Translations under genes and position numbers: made by a program | Source of the DNA: Parelaphostrongylus tenuis | Lineage: Eukaryota; Nematoda; Chromadorea; Rhabditida; Metastrongylidae | Direction: 5' to 3' | DNA: 64,000 bases | NCBI GenBank assembly: GCA_019055375.1 | Contig: JAHQIW010002152.1 | Location: 16,001-80,000, forward strand | The notes under the pieces: model-generated | The model's input: the letters and a program-made list of their open reading frames with translations, nothing else | What the model was told of the DNA's origin: nothing | The model's database searches: none | Shown: piece after piece, positions 34,525 to 47,564 of the stretch | Layout: every line of letters starts with the position of its first letter | How positions within the stretch are numbered: position 1 is the stretch's first letter

Positions 34525-35417
34525 TTTTATGAAAGAAATGTCCAATTCCCCCTGAAATATCCAATTTTCAGTAATTTTGTGCTAAAAGCAGGTGCCCTTT
34601 GTGGAATGTGTTCGTTTTCATTGCCTTTTTTTACCCAACTGAGCTTTTTCACTAGACTAATAGTATTCATTTGATAGCTTGGGAAATGCTAAATTCAGTT
34701 TTGAGCCTGATTTGCAAATCTACTTTTATTTTACGATCTACCAACAAAAAGAGGATTACGTTTTGCGTTCACTACTCAACCCTTTGTCTGATCCTTATAG
34801 CGACTTTCTTTCGTGATATATAGTAAGGCTTTTGCTTTGCGCTAACTTGTCGTTAGAAAAAAACTAGTATAGCTATCGAATTTTCTTGAAATGTACTTGG
34901 TGAAACAAATTCAATTGACCTAAAATCCGTACTTTTCAATACGAAAGCTGTATACCTGCGAAACAAATCCAGAGAGCACCTGGATTAGTGCACAAAAACA
35001 GTGACAAAAGCTGCCTTGATAAATGATGTTTAGAGTAAAATATACGAGATGCTACAAATATTAGTAGCTATAGAAAGATAGAACAATCTGTTTTCTATAT
35101 TTTTACAAAAGTATCCACTCCTCAAATACATTTATCGAGAAAATTTGGAAAAGTTAACAAGAAAGTGCATCGCATACTGTGTGTGGCGATATTTTTGACA
35201 AACTATTCACTAACCTGTAATGTTCAACCACAGTGATGAATTTAAGTTTGCATGGAATAAGATCATATCAAACTAAAGGTCAATGCCGTAACATTTGACA
35301 TCGGAAATACAATACGGTAACATGATTGATTATTTGACAATATTATATTGATTACTGATAATCTGATGATTATTTGAATCAATCATGGAGAAGAATTCAT
35401 CTTGACATAGGAGATGA

Positions 35418-35467
<50 letters not shown>

Positions 35468-36425
35468 TGAAGTATGGATAAATTCAAATGATAAAGCATA
35501 AAATTGTTTGATAAAAGTATGAAACAAGACCTTACGGTAGGCATTTAATTTTCGCTTCTAAAATTGTGGTGCTTCAAAAAAGCATTGACATCATTTCACG
35601 ATGAAATAATTTTTATGGCTAGCTATAATAGATTTGTGAAGTTTTCACCTAAAGGACAATAAAACAGAGTCTATACCACAATTCTTTAGAAGTCCCAACT
35701 TCTCAAGTCCACTAATAGCAAAAAGCTTCTTCAACTTATCGGCGATGAGGCATAACATTGTAAAGGGCAAAACCATTTTTAACGAATAGTTCTTTGATGT
35801 CTGATTGTTTTAACACAGTTCTACATCAAAGTCTCATTAGCGATGAAAAGAAATATAAATTTCATCAGAAGACTACCACATCGTCATTGCAGCGCCCTTG
35901 CTCGCCGTCACGATCTTGCCGCCTGTTGCGCAGGGAGACAACGCGAATCGGATCAGAGAATCTTCCACAGCATCTATCTTTTCCACTATTTTATCAGGTT
36001 CTAAATTCCTCAGCTATTCCAGTTATCAAAGAAATGCTGATAGTTGTTGAAAACTAGCGGTTTTCATTATGTGATACACATTGAAGTGCTTCTACGAATA
36101 CTTTCTTGGACACAGTGGAGCAAGTCCAAAGGATCAAAAAGTTGTTTATTTCATCTCTTTTCCCTCCTCTCCTATCCTAGAAGCTTCAGTTTTCTTATTA
36201 TAAGATTCACGTATTGAAGCACAGATAAAGCATGCTCCTAACCCTCGTTCTCAAGCCTTCATTTCAATCCATGAACAAAATCTATGTGAAAACGACGGTA
36301 GTAGCTTGGTTACTCAGTTTTTGGACGCCCAATCTTCACATTTCCTACATACTTCAGCATCTTTTCTGATTGATTATGTACTTTGCGTATGTCATCCAGT
36401 GGTTATGATCGGTTTTGTATACACA
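34525..36425. other. Intergenic, AT-rich, with an AT microsatellite
   Basis: A perfect (AT)n tract lies at 35420-35464. An ORF at 35794-36057 (plus) includes a possible exon from a TCATTGCAG acceptor near 35880. Two frames are open there, so no call is made. Confidence 0.4.
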
Positions 36426-36428
36426 ACT

Positions 36429-36722
36429 TCAATGAGCACAACCGTCTTCATCAACAATTCCAACCGCTACTAGGTCAGGTTTTCTAATAAACCTGCTTTT
36501 CTTTATTGATTTTTTCTCATTGAGTATTAGAACTTGATGAACAGGCTCAGTCACAAGGTTAGATAATTCTTTCAAGGTTAGGACCGTGAATTGTGAAACT
36601 AGAGATTTCGAAGCTTTATCCCTCAAAGTATCGTTTAAGCTGGATGTGTTATAAGTGGAATTTTGGAGCCTTTGTGTTCGTGCATTTTGTACACCTCTAA
36701 CGTGGGTAATCAAACATTCATG
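36429..36722 (-). pseudogene. RLE-type non-LTR retrotransposon endonuclease remnant
   Basis: The 94-codon open stretch reads ITHVRGVQNARTQR, then a long helix (LRDKASKSLVSQF), then FIRKPDLVAVGIVDEDG. The order CxxxH-V..V...R, a helical spacer and then RKPDLV resembles the C-terminal zinc-finger and PD-(D/E)xK endonuclease of R2/R4/NeSL-like elements (H....C...R..RHN, EP, KPD, D). No reverse transcriptase was found upstream. Identification is by motif only. Confidence 0.45.
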
Positions 36723-36984
36723 TCAATAATTGCAACATAAATAACAACATTAGGCATCAGCAAACGTACAGACAAGAATTACAGTGTTATAGCTTCTCCA
36801 CTATGTCATTTCTTATAGGCAATATTTAGAGATGTGTGCTGTTTATTATAGTTTCATACTTATCGCAGTTGCTGCCGAGGAAGTTGTGCTCAAGTCCTAA
36901 CTCAATCTCTATTTGGCTTGAACTTCGTAATTTTAAGAAAAAAATTCTGTGATATTCGTAGTAAATTCATCAGCGTTCTTTTTC

Positions 36985-37137
36985 ATGCGTCTAACTTCTA
37001 AGTTATTCGTGACCGTGATCCTGACGATATTTCTAGTAAGTGTGCTTCTGGAAGGAAGTTGTTATTGCACTGTAGCATCCAAAGAAAGATTAAGTTCTGT
37101 AGATAATCGATATGTTGCAAGAAGCGCGATGACTTGA
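36985..37137 (+). CDS. Possible short secreted peptide
   Basis: The 50-codon ORF starts 11 nt after an acceptor-like TTCATCAG. It has a clear signal peptide: MRLTSK, hydrophobic LFVTVILTIFLVSVLL, then a likely cleavage after GSC or CYC. The remaining 22 residues are polar. A strong donor-like GTAAGTGTG lies inside at about 37034, so the ORF may instead be the first exon of a longer secreted protein. No homologue is recognised. Confidence 0.4.
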   Translation: MRLTSKLFVTVILTIFLVSVLLEGSCYCTVASKERLSSVDNRYVARSAMT

Positions 37138-37689
37138 TGTCAGTGCTGCGATTCCCATTCACATGTCGATGCAAAGAATGTGTGGTAGACACATTACCGT
37201 TTGGCTGCTATAACGCATTGAGAAGCTTTTTCATAAACCAAGATTACCATTTAAATCTCAGGGATTTGAGTTACCGAGTGATTACTGAAAATCTAGGAAA
37301 AAAATCTGCGTGCAGAAATGCATGGGTGTGAAACATAAAGTACAGTAAAACACGAGTTCTTCAACGCCTATAATTCTTCCTCTTCCATGAGTTCTCTCAA
37401 CTTTCTTCAGATACGCCAACTCTAAATAATTGGATTTAAACAAATGACTGATATAAACTTTGTTATCGTGAGAGTTATAAATAAAATGGTATCGAATACA
37501 GTATGCATCGCCGTCTTTGACAGATTATTCTCTGTTTTCCAATTTTTACCTACTATTATGACTCATCGGTCTTGCATGATACTACTGAGATAAAAAATAA
37601 ACACTTTCATTGTAATATCGTTCAAACAAATCAGTACAATATTCTTTTTGCCTAGCAATCAAGCATTTTTTCTATACCAGACGCAAATA

Positions 37690-38616
37690 TCTAGACAAAA
37701 AGCATATGAGAGTAGAGAAAATCGTGTTGTATCAAAGTTTTGCAACAATTCCAAAAAAATCCCTGCGAATTGGAGAACGAAACCTTAATCAGACAATGTA
37801 AATCTCTCACCGCTTCACAATTCGCACTGCGCGCACCAATTTCAGTAACCGTCCCCGAAGAGTTGAAATTATTGGCATCGCTAAAAGTGGTGAGCCTTCA
37901 TTGAATTACCCTTTGAAGAGAGCTCATCGATTGCATACAGATTATCGACAAGGTTCTGGTCACTATTTATGCAAGATATTATGTGCGAGATCAAAACTGA
38001 AGAATTTGTTCAGACTTATCTCGCTCAGTTGGTGGTAAAATCAGTTTGACACTCTTTCACTTCAATTGCTTGCATCCATGACAGCATTCCTGAAAAAATA
38101 GACGAAAAAAGGCTAGTTTACATATGCTTATGAAATGTTCTTACGTGAACCAAGACACTATTGTATACATAGTAAATCGAGGCCAAACTAAATTTATCAG
38201 TACATCAGTGAAAGTACAGCTATCGAGTGTCGCTGGTGCTCAATCGAGAGCAAATCGATAGCAGGAAAATAACGTGATTTATTGTTCTATGTAACAAGGA
38301 AGTGGTTTTCTACCTACCGCTGTGATTCACAGTCGTTTTCATTGTCCTATCTTGTTACGACTAAATAAGATTAGATTTCAGCTAATTTACCCTGCCCGAT
38401 CGCACATAGATCATTGTATCCATTCTAGCGCATTGAGAGTCACGAGTAGGTGCTGCCTCACCTTGTGACTAAATTTGTCAAGTAGTTGTAGAATCCTGGG
38501 ATAACTTGAATATAAGCTATCCTTTAATAACGCAGGCATCGCTAATGCCTTAATCGCTACGAGACCATGCGCAATGAGTTCAACATGTACGCTGGTGAAC
38601 GTTGCCAACCTTGCAT
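37690..38616 (-). other. Exon-like fragments of uncertain gene(s)
   Basis: On the minus strand, 38462-38616 is open with a donor GTGAGG and encodes VHVELIAHGLVAIKALAM and SSYPRILQLLDKFSHK. 37811-37880 has acceptor CTTTTAG and donor GTGAGA and encodes NNFNSSGTVTEIGARSA. On the plus strand, 37760-37880 is also open (LIRQCKSLTASQFALRAP) before a GTGAGC donor. The phases do not join into one model, so no gene is asserted. Confidence 0.3.
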
Positions 38617-38802
38617 CTTGATTTTAGCATTTTTTGTGGCCCATCTCACAGTACAGAGCTTTTATTTCGAACGTTTGTAGTAAATTGCTAGCTTGCCAAA
38701 CGTAAATTTTATCACGATAGAATGTGAAAGAACTGGGTAATATAATGGAAACCACAGATTCGGTGCGCCATTTCGGTGCGCGCTCCGACGACGTTCTGAT
38801 GA

Positions 38803-39360
38803 ATGCGTTCGATGGCTTATTCCGCTGAATTGGCTGCGCCCTCGAAGAGATTAGAAAGCTTCACTCGGGTAAACCTTTGGTATCCAGCACAATTTGTGAT
38901 GCGACAGAATCTCTCTACTTTAATGAGGTTCAACGCGTATAAATGTATTTATGTGAAAGATGACCTGATTACAAGAATTGTTTTGACAAATGCGCAAGAT
39001 CTAATTGAGATTCGTTTTTAAAATGAAGTCGCACCCAGTGAACGCGAAATTCATACCGAATTAAGTCTTTGGAAAATCAAGTATTGGGGCTGCTTATTGT
39101 AATTTGTTTTCAGCTCCGAAGGAAGAGTCTACGGAGCTGTCTCCAGGCGATCCTAGCATGACTAATTTGGGTACCACAATGACATCACTTCGTAAATGAA
39201 GTCACAGTTGACTAGAATAGTATTAAATGTGACGAAGGTTTTTCAAATCAGCGACAAGATAAACGGCACCTTCAAACCGAGAGCTGCTAGTGTCTCTCAA
39301 ATACTCGCTCCTCGTGTGGGCACTAATAGTCACTAGTCTAAGATCAGATCATCCAATACC
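38803..39360. other. Repeat-rich intergenic region
   Basis: 39265-39440 resembles 41935-42150 (GAGCTGCTAGTG.CTCTC shared) and probably belongs to the RTE element 5' part. An AGCTCCG...CGGAGCT hairpin sits at 39112-39138. No gene was recognised. Confidence 0.4.
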
Positions 39361-40740
39361 ACTCGTCTGTTTAGTCGTCCGTTAGGTGCTGTACGTCCTA
39401 CTGCTCAGCGTTCAAATAGTGAATGTTGAGCAAATGATACTGAAGCGATTACTCGGTCATCGGTTCAGTCTACGTGTACTAGTGATCTTCCTCCTGCTCA
39501 ACAAGCGCCACTCAAAAGGAACAATTCCAGCCCAGTGGAGAACATCCTGCGCAGTCATCTTGCAAGAAGTTTGACCAAAGGGATCTTCGTAAATATCGTT
39601 CAATTAGATTGTTAAGTGTACTCTACATGCTCTTCCTAAAGGCCACCGTTTTGTGCATATCGCCGGTTTTGGATGAGGGCGCAGCTAGTTGAACAAGAAG
39701 GATTCCGTAAGAGATTCTATTGCATGGACCACATTCCAAACCGTATCACGGGCCATTGAAATTTATCGAGAATACCATACGCCTCTTGTTCTAGCCTTTG
39801 TCGAATGTGAAAAGGCGTTTGACATTGCAGAAACGAATGCAATTCTATCAGCGCTCCTCGACCAAGATGCAGCCTCGTCTTATATACGAAATTAGCAGAC
39901 TGCAATCGAAACTGTAGCACGAAAACACAGCTGCTCCATCGACCGCTCATCGCACACATCGGAAAAGGGTTTCGACACTATTTCGCCAAAGCTGTTTACC
40001 GCCTGACTGCAACTCACGATGGAGTCGCTCAGTCACGATTGAGAAAGCGTACGAATTGATGGCAAATTCCTATAACCTTCATTTTGCGAGCAACATCGTC
40101 ATCTTTTCAAAGCGCATGTGAAGCAGAGACAGTACTCAACGATCTTCACAAGCGGGAAGAAAGTTCGGGCTGCACTTGAATAGGACGAAGACACAGTGCA
40201 TGAAGAATCTATGGTGCGAAGGTGAGCATAGCGAATTGGATGGTTCTGTGATCAAGGAGACCGACTCGTGCACGTACGTTGGACATTCAGTGAACATGGC
40301 GAACAACATGAAGGAGGAACTAGATAGAGGAAGAAGAGCTGGATGGGCCATACTGGGGCCTCTCAAAGATGTCAGCGATTAGATGGAGGACTCCCGATTC
40401 CGCGTTCACCGTTTTGATTCGTCTGCCCTCCCAGAGCTCTGTTATGCGGCTGAGACGTGGGATAATATCTCGACTGCGCCAAAACTACTGCGAACAACAT
40501 ACAAAGCGCTCAAACGTTGTCTTCCAAGATTTAGTCGGCACTCAAAACATCTAGCCGGCTTGCGCAGCTCAGATCTCAAGGATTTATCTTATCTTCAAGA
40601 TCCAGAAGAATTTAAATTGATAGCGAAAAACAGATGGGTCGATCATATAGCAAGAAGATCAAAGGACAATTGGGAAAATGTATCTGTAGAGCAGACTCCA
40701 CGTGACTACACTCGTTCCTGAGAACGACCACCTACACGTT
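39360..40740 (+). pseudogene. RTE-type retrotransposon reverse-transcriptase pseudogene
   Basis: The translated pieces run in order through the RT domain: KGTIPAQWRTSCAVIL (finger region), AIEIYREYHTPLVLAFVECEKAFD (39749-39820, the first catalytic-aspartate motif, normally FVDYEKAFD), HRPLIAHIGKGF, the S.VYLGRS.NM-type region (YVGHSVNMANN), ELCYAAETWDNI, LRSSDLKDLSYL and NRWVDHIARRS. They fall in all three frames with several stops. The FADD-box stretch is decayed. It is clearly dead. The 3' portion matches 21900-23075. Confidence 0.85.
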
Positions 40741-41459
40741 GGGCGTACATGTTTGTCATATGGATTACTAAGCTGTACTCGCAGCTGCCGATATTTTATA
40801 GATCACGGTATGAAAGTTGCTCTAGCCATCATGCTTGAATTAAACCACCACCGTGGACAACTATCGCGAGAAGAAGAGACGAATGGAAAATGTGCTGGGG
40901 TCCGCATATTACGTGAAAACGGTCAGCCGAAGTATTCAAGTAACTGTGTATCCTTGGATATTTGCTAAATGTTTTACTTTTGGGAGTCCAATTTGCACTA
41001 ATTTCTACCTATGAAGTGCACATGTTTTTGCAGATATGCAGCGACCAACGTTTCCTTCAGGATATCGTGTCGTCGTTCGCTGAAGAAAATCTCCGTTCGA
41101 TCGAAAAGCTCAAAATTAGAGGATTATCAACCACTCAATAGAGAACTCTTTGGGCTATCTGGCACTTTCTAGCTCAAAGATGAAGTTAATATGTTGGTTG
41201 ATACGAGTCCCCATGATTTTTGAGCTATTCACAGTCGTACAGATAGCTGAGGATCCGGGAAAATGAGCTTTTTGAACAGATACCCTCGTTGTTTTTAGCC
41301 TTAGGTGTCCTCAAAAGCCCATTTTGTACCAAAGCTACAGATCATCAGACAGATCAGATAACAACAGACCAAAGTAAGATCGGGGTCTACATACGAAATG
41401 CATTTGCTTGTCGTCCAGTGTACGTGCTAGCCGTGGACTAACGGCGACTAATCAATGGC

Positions 41460-41900
41460 GCTGACGCGTCTCACAAGTGGAACGCAATTTTTGTTACTTG
41501 ATCTGAGATTTTTACCTCCGCTTCGAAAGAAGAAAAGAAAGAAGAAAGAGAAGAAACAAAATCATGACTCTGAGACTGCATAATTTCCTCTGCACGTTCA
41601 TATGCTTTCCGCTCTTCAAATGAAATGGTAGTAAAAGCGCGCGGCCGTTTAAAGCATAGTTTTATTTCTAGTGCTAGAGCATTGTAAAATGGGCTTTTTC
41701 AAAGAAACAACGTTACGCATTGGTTAGAGGTTTATGCTTTTAAATTCTTACCAATCTGCTTGTGAAAGTTCTTGTAAGGCGAAAGGGGTCGTTTCTTCAT
41801 GTGCCCTCGTTTATCAACAAAGAATCCTCTATGTATATGAACATATATACATATGCAAATATATATATATATATTTATGTATGCATATATATACTCATAT
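41460..41900. mobile_element. Foldback arm and AT-rich microsatellite
   Basis: 41460-41790 is the foldback-family right arm (CACGTTCATATGCTTTCC, then TTAGAGGTTTATGCTTTTAA). 41833-41895 is a TATATA/CATATA microsatellite. Confidence 0.55.
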
Positions 41901-44900
41901 TCTACAGAGCCACAACTGAATGGAGTTAATTATAGGTGTGTCGACAGGCCCTGTCCTAAAACCCAGAGCTGCTAGTGCCTCTCGGGTGCCTGCTGCTCCT
42001 TCTGTGAATTCCAGTACCTACCAGTCCAAAATCAGGTCGTCCACTGCCACTTGTCTGTGTGCCCATATCTATCGGTGTTACACACTCTGTTGTTCAACGT
42101 AGAAACAGTGAATGTTTAGCGAACAATCCCAAAAGCATTTGGCATTCATTAGCTCAAGGTCCAAGTAATATTCTCCTTGTACCTCGTCCGCACAATTTCC
42201 CTTACCCCGCGGTCAGTTGTGTTGCAGAAGTGATACTTTATTCATTTCCAATATGCAGTATAGTATGATTCAGTTTTTCTGATATGCTACTACACGGTTT
42301 TTTAACTGTTTCACGCAGTACTGAAAAATATGCTTAGTAATGTAGAGTGATGTGCAAAACTTTCGCGTCAGGCGAGACTAGAACCCGCACCTCGCTCTAT
42401 CCGGGAGCGCGTGGTCTGACCCGTTACACTACTGGCGCCCATTCTGCGCACCACTCTTTCTACGCTATAGCTCATCTATTTGTCAGCAGCCAGCCTTCAA
42501 CGGCCTGGCTCTGGTAGTCGGTATCCACATTCAACCCAGTCACCCTGACAGATATTGGGTATCAGATGATCAAATATGACTTCTTTTCTTTAACCGCTTC
42601 TAGCGGTGGTATGATGTTTCAAATAAACCATTGATATGTATCTGTAGGAAAGTTTTACTTTAGGACGTTGTGATATTGCCATAATTTAGACCACTTGATT
42701 GACAAATTCTTTAGACTTCCTTTCAATTAGATTTTCGTAGTAGATAGTAGTAGTATCTGGAAGAGGTTAATGACTGTAGAAGGGCAGCCATCAATGAGAA
42801 TCGACGGGAGGTGATGAGATACGAGTAAAACTTGGAATCTAGGTTCAGTTCAAATGGATTCAATGAGATTTATGCTCCTCTGATCAATTTTGTTGACGAG
42901 TGATTCCTTGCTACTCTAACTTCAAAACATGGCTGGAAAAAAATTAAACTTCACCATTGACGGTGAGTTTTACGTGAGCTTCAAGAGAGGGTAGGCGCAA
43001 ATTCGAAACCCACTTGAGGTTCTGAAATTGGCTCGTACCTCAGTACTCCTGTGACTGCATTTCGAATCTTATCCAGCCGAAAAAAGATTGAGCAGGAATT
43101 AAAAGTTGTACTTTATGGTATGATATCTACAGTGAGCAGTGCAATAAGTCAAGTTCAAGAAAATTTAAGAATGCTGCTCCCGTTCATGTCGAACCAGGTC
43201 ATCGTATTCTCCATGGCTGTGGAATGTAGTGCCCTACATCCTTTCAGAGGAAGTATGAAGTGTGTTGGTAGCAGATATTTCTTCTAAGTTGCGTGCAAGC
43301 ACACCACCCCATCAATGTTGGGCGAGGATTTCGGCTCTAAAGGCTGATGTAATGAGAGAAGATGTCTACTCTTAAAAGGTTGTGCTTTAATCTATGTTTT
43401 TTTTTCACAATTTTTGCATGACTCGTCATTACAGATTAATGTGCTAACGTGCTGCTTCGGCTGTTGCGTGACTATTCCGTCCTTTTCATGAATGCCGTAG
43501 AATTTGCTCCAGACGATTCTCCTTGCATGCTTAAGGGTATCCGAGCTGAGGCGTTGCTAGGCGTATAGTTGATTGATTGTAAAAGAGTGTTTGAGAAGAT
43601 AATCGAACCAGAGCAGTGCTTGTTACCTCTTTCTGATGCACTGTCTCACTGACCACTGCGCTACCCTCACACAGATTTACTCTCAAAGAATTCATTTTCA
43701 GCTTGACATATTATACAATGACGAGGAAAGGTGAGCATGAGTAAGCAGTAGAGCGATCAATGGAATTTGAGAATACAAGTATTCCTTTGTGGTGCTGAAC
43801 TATATTCCCACTGAAAATGTAAGTAAACCTCTCCAGGCTAGCAAGGGCTTATTTCCATCCGAGATTTTAGTCGAGTTTTGACATAAGAACCGCCACAAGC
43901 AATGCAGTGAACCGGGGCCCTCTTGTTCTACTAGTACTTTTGCATACTTTGTTGATTGTCTTACAGTGTGTTGTTTATCTTCACTGTGTCGATCCCCAGT
44001 ACCTCTAGCATTTAATTCGTTCTCTTCGTCTTCTTCTGAAACATCGCAGAATGCCGGTTGAGCACGTCTGCTTGCCATCTTGAGGATAGCGCGGCTGTGG
44101 CGCTCCATAGAGCGCTGCTGTTGCCTACCGGAGAGCGTTGAGGGCGGGGTTTAGAGAGTGCGCCTCGGCGAACATCACAACAACTCGATCACGGCGCCCT
44201 CGATCTGTGAGTGCACAACACCTATTTTGTTTTACGGCTGAACCTTTTTTTCTGAGCATGCCAGGAAGCAGCCAGCACTCACTATTAGTTGCTCTGCACT
44301 CGTTCATGTTGCTGTTACTCCACTGTATTTTCCCACAGCTGATTTCTTATCAAGTCTTTCTTCAGAATAGTTTTGGTTGACGTTTCGTAGAGGGCTCTCC
44401 TCGGGACAATTTTCTTCTCAGATTCTCTATTGGCACGGTTTTTGCAGGAATTACAGTGCTAAGATTTGACCATACTGAAGCACCTTCATGCGCTAGGCTC
44501 GTGCAGTGCGAGAAGTCCCATCAACCAGTCGCATGTATTGAGTTGCTTAGAAATTTTTCAGACTTTACCGTTTTTGATGTAGTGTGCAGAAACGTTTGCA
44601 TCAGCTGGTACTTGAAATCAAATCTCACTCTATTCGGGAGCGTGTGCTGAACCGTTGCACCACCAACGCTCGTTTTGCACAGCACTTTTTCACGCTACAA
44701 CGCGTTATCTGTCAACAGCCAACCGTCGACGGTCTGGTGGAGCATCCGCATGGCATTGAACCCACTTATGCTATCAGATTTTGGATATCAATAATCAGTC
44801 GGGATTCATTCATTTGACCGCCTATTGCGGTGTTATGATGTTGCAATAAACTCAATGATGTAGAGTGGTGCATCAGTTGCATCAGCGGGGACTTGAACAA

Positions 44901-45029
44901 AGAAACACCGCAAGAGGCGGTCAGATAAAATGATTTCTGATTGATTACTGAAACCCAATTTCTGTCAACATAAGTGAGCTCAATGCCGTAATTGACTGCC
45001 CGCGCCAGACCGTAGATGCTTGTTTGATT

Positions 45030-45330
45030 ACAGCTGTGGCGCAGTGGTTAGAGGTGCTCTGTGTCGCGCACAAGATCGATGGTTCGATCTCGCGCTTAGG
45101 GCTCATCAAGCCGTTCATCCCTCTGGGGTCTGTAAATTGGTACTGGACTGGCCTCAAACTTGTCTGGGAAGATATCTATACCTAGCACTAACTCTGTAGG
45201 CCACCGCGAGTCAATGAAGCCCAAATTTACTTCCAATCACCTCAAACGAAGCTAAAGATTGAAGAATAATGATGACGCAGCCCTCATGGATTGATCAACG
45301 CCGAGAGCGTTATCGTTTATCCTTTTAACC
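45030..45330 (+). mobile_element. SINE-B copy
   Basis: Head TGTGGCGCAGTGGTTAGAGG and GGTTCGATCTC, with body and tail (GATTGATCAACGCCGAGAGC) as in the other SINE-B copies. It is one of the better-preserved members. Confidence 0.8.
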
Positions 45331-45639
45331 CGTCTTTCATATCTACTGTGTTTGTCTTAACAGTTCTTGACTCTGATTCGTTTCCCAGCATCCATCGTCC
45401 ATTGAAGTCTTTTTGAATAGGTACATGGTTGGCTGTTGACAGATAACGCGTTGTAGCGTAGAAAGAGAGGTGTGCAAAACGAGCTTCGATAGTGCAACGG
45501 TTCAGCAGGCGTTCCCGGAAAGAGTAAAATCGGGTTCAAGTCCCAGCTGACGCAGACGTTACTGTATGCCACTCTGCATCACTGGGTTTATTGTAACCTA
45601 GGCGCAATAGGCGGTCAGATAAAATGATATCTGATTTAC

Positions 45640-47100
45640 CGCATTTGTTGATTGTTTTTCATCCATGTAATTTTTTTGTCTTTACTATCTCTTAGAGCAA
45701 GTTCTTGCGGTTATTTTGATTAATACATTTATGCATTTGTTTCACGATTGAATCGCCCCGAGAGCAAAAACGATTGTTGATGCTACACGAGTATCTTTAT
45801 GTCTCAAAGCAGCACTTGAACCCAAATAATACTCGTGCAGTATCAATAATGGTTTTTGATCGCGCTACAAATCCATCTTAAAGCAAGTGTGTAAGGGTAC
45901 TATTCGCTCATCTGGGAACAAGTGGAAAGCCGATCTGATTTGCTGGAGGGAAACTTTTCTTAGGAGTGTCAGTAATCATCCGAAAGCTGAGATTCAGGCT
46001 ACAGTCCCACGTCGCCGGTTAAGCCTTTTTTCGACGTTGCTACAAATTGAGATTACTTGTATTATAAACGCGCATATTTCTCGTCAGACAGAGTTCTTTC
46101 TTTGAGCTTCTGGTGATCATTCGTTGGCGTAATCATTTCTGATTCAAGTGCTGTGCTTATATCTTGAAAGAACCGCTTCTCATAAACGCAGCAGTTAAAA
46201 TAAGTTGAAATCTTCTCTGCGATTAACGAGGTCTTTGGGCAATTACGTGCGGATGGCTGAGGCAGCCGCGTTCTATTACGCGATGATCATCGGTTTTTCG
46301 GACATAGGAACGCGTAGAAAAGTGTCGTGTCAGCGGTTCACGTAAACACCTCACGCTTAGACGCGTGAATTGTCCAAAAACCTCCCTGCTAACACAAGCG
46401 AATATAACATATTTTACCTGCTGCGTTTCAGAGAAACGACTTCTCCGTAAATAAGCACAGTGCTGGAATTAGAAACGATTACGCTATCGATAGATTACTA
46501 ATAGTCTAAAGAAAGAGCTCTATTCGACTAAAATATGCCCACCTGAAGAGCAAGGATTTTTCTTCTACAACAACGTAAAAAAAAAGCATTTTCAAAAACC
46601 GTTGACGTGGTGCTGTAGCCAGAAGCCTTAGCTTTCGAACGCTTACTAGCACTCCTATGAGAAGTTCCTCTCCAGCGAATGAGATCGGTTTTTCATTTGT
46701 CCCCTCATAGCCCCAATATAAGTGTTATGAATCAAAATAACCACAGGAAGCTACCATAAATGATAATAAAAACCACCTTAAATGCCTGAAAATGATCAAC
46801 AAAAGCGAGAAAGTCCGTGAAATTTCTTGTCAGCTCAATAGACGTCTACTTGTGAGCTTTTTGCCGAATCGAGCGTAGAATTCTAGTGCGCATATTTGTC
46901 CATGTTCAAATAATTGGTCGCATTCGGGAAGTATGAATCAATTTGGTAATGTAGAAATAATGTCACTTCTTAGAACCATTCTGAAGCAATCGTTTTTCGT
47001 CCCTTTCCGGCCCACCCGCCACGAAGGAATACGCAACGCAGCCTCGTCAATTCAGTCACTTCATGTGAGAGAAGTGCATAATATTTTGTTATTAGATTTA
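45640..47100. mobile_element. Long palindromic foldback element, copy 2
   Basis: Centred near 46300. GAGGTCTTTGGGCAATTA at 46229 faces TTGTCCAAAAACCTC at about 46372. The ends carry GTTATTTTGATT...TTA (45712) and its inverse (46735). Arms of about 700 bp could form a very long hairpin. No ORF of note. Confidence 0.7.
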
Positions 47101-47349
47101 TTCCACGTTAACCGTCTTTCTTAAGAACACATGTGGTGCAGTGGTTAGAGGTGCTTTGCGTGGGTATATTTGAAACATTATACCACCGCTGAAGCGGTTA
47201 AATGAAAGTAATTCCAATTGCTGAAAAAATGCTTTTGATGTCCGCTGCATTTTTTGCCAATACTTGCAGCATAGATAATTTGCAAAAACCTTTCATTTTA
47301 GCTCTTTTGTAGCAGTGTTATGATGTTATAATTTCATATCAAGGATGCT

Positions 47350-47455
47350 AAGTGATATGCATAACTTTTGACCCCAGACTGGAGTTCAACCCTGTTTCAC
47401 CCATTCCGCGGGCACGTGCTCCCGCTACGTTACCAGGGCCGCCACTGTTTCTTCA
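47350..47455 (-). mobile_element. SINE-C copy
   Basis: On the minus strand, GGGTGAAACAGGGTTGAACTCC at B-box position follows a CGTAGCGGGAGCAC head. It opens with the GCATAACTTTTGACC-type border of this family. Confidence 0.5.
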
Positions 47456-47564
47456 GATTATGTGACCAGTGACTGTCAGCTAAATTGAATTTTACCGGTT
47501 ACTTCCACAGGCCCAACCTGGGCGTGTCCGACTCCACCCCGTCATAAGGGCTCGCTAGATTTAC

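Larger units (their letters stand above)
42330..47165. repeat. Inverted copy of the 7345-11640 block
   Basis: Contains SINE-D 42330-42640 (minus), a unit matching the inverse of 10870-11460, SINE-E 43560-43690, SINE-A 43975-44200 (minus), a foldback arm 44220-44590, SINE-D 44590-44880, SINE-B 45030-45330 (plus), SINE-D 45420-45635 (plus), the foldback 45640-47100 and a SINE-B fragment 47125-47165. The SINEs at 44590-45635 are absent from the other copy and so are later insertions. Confidence 0.75.

Noticed and set aside
37842..38040. 76-codon plus-strand open frame overlapping the minus exon candidate
   Set aside because: No ATG and no consistent acceptor. It competes with a minus reading that has better splice signals, and neither is firm.
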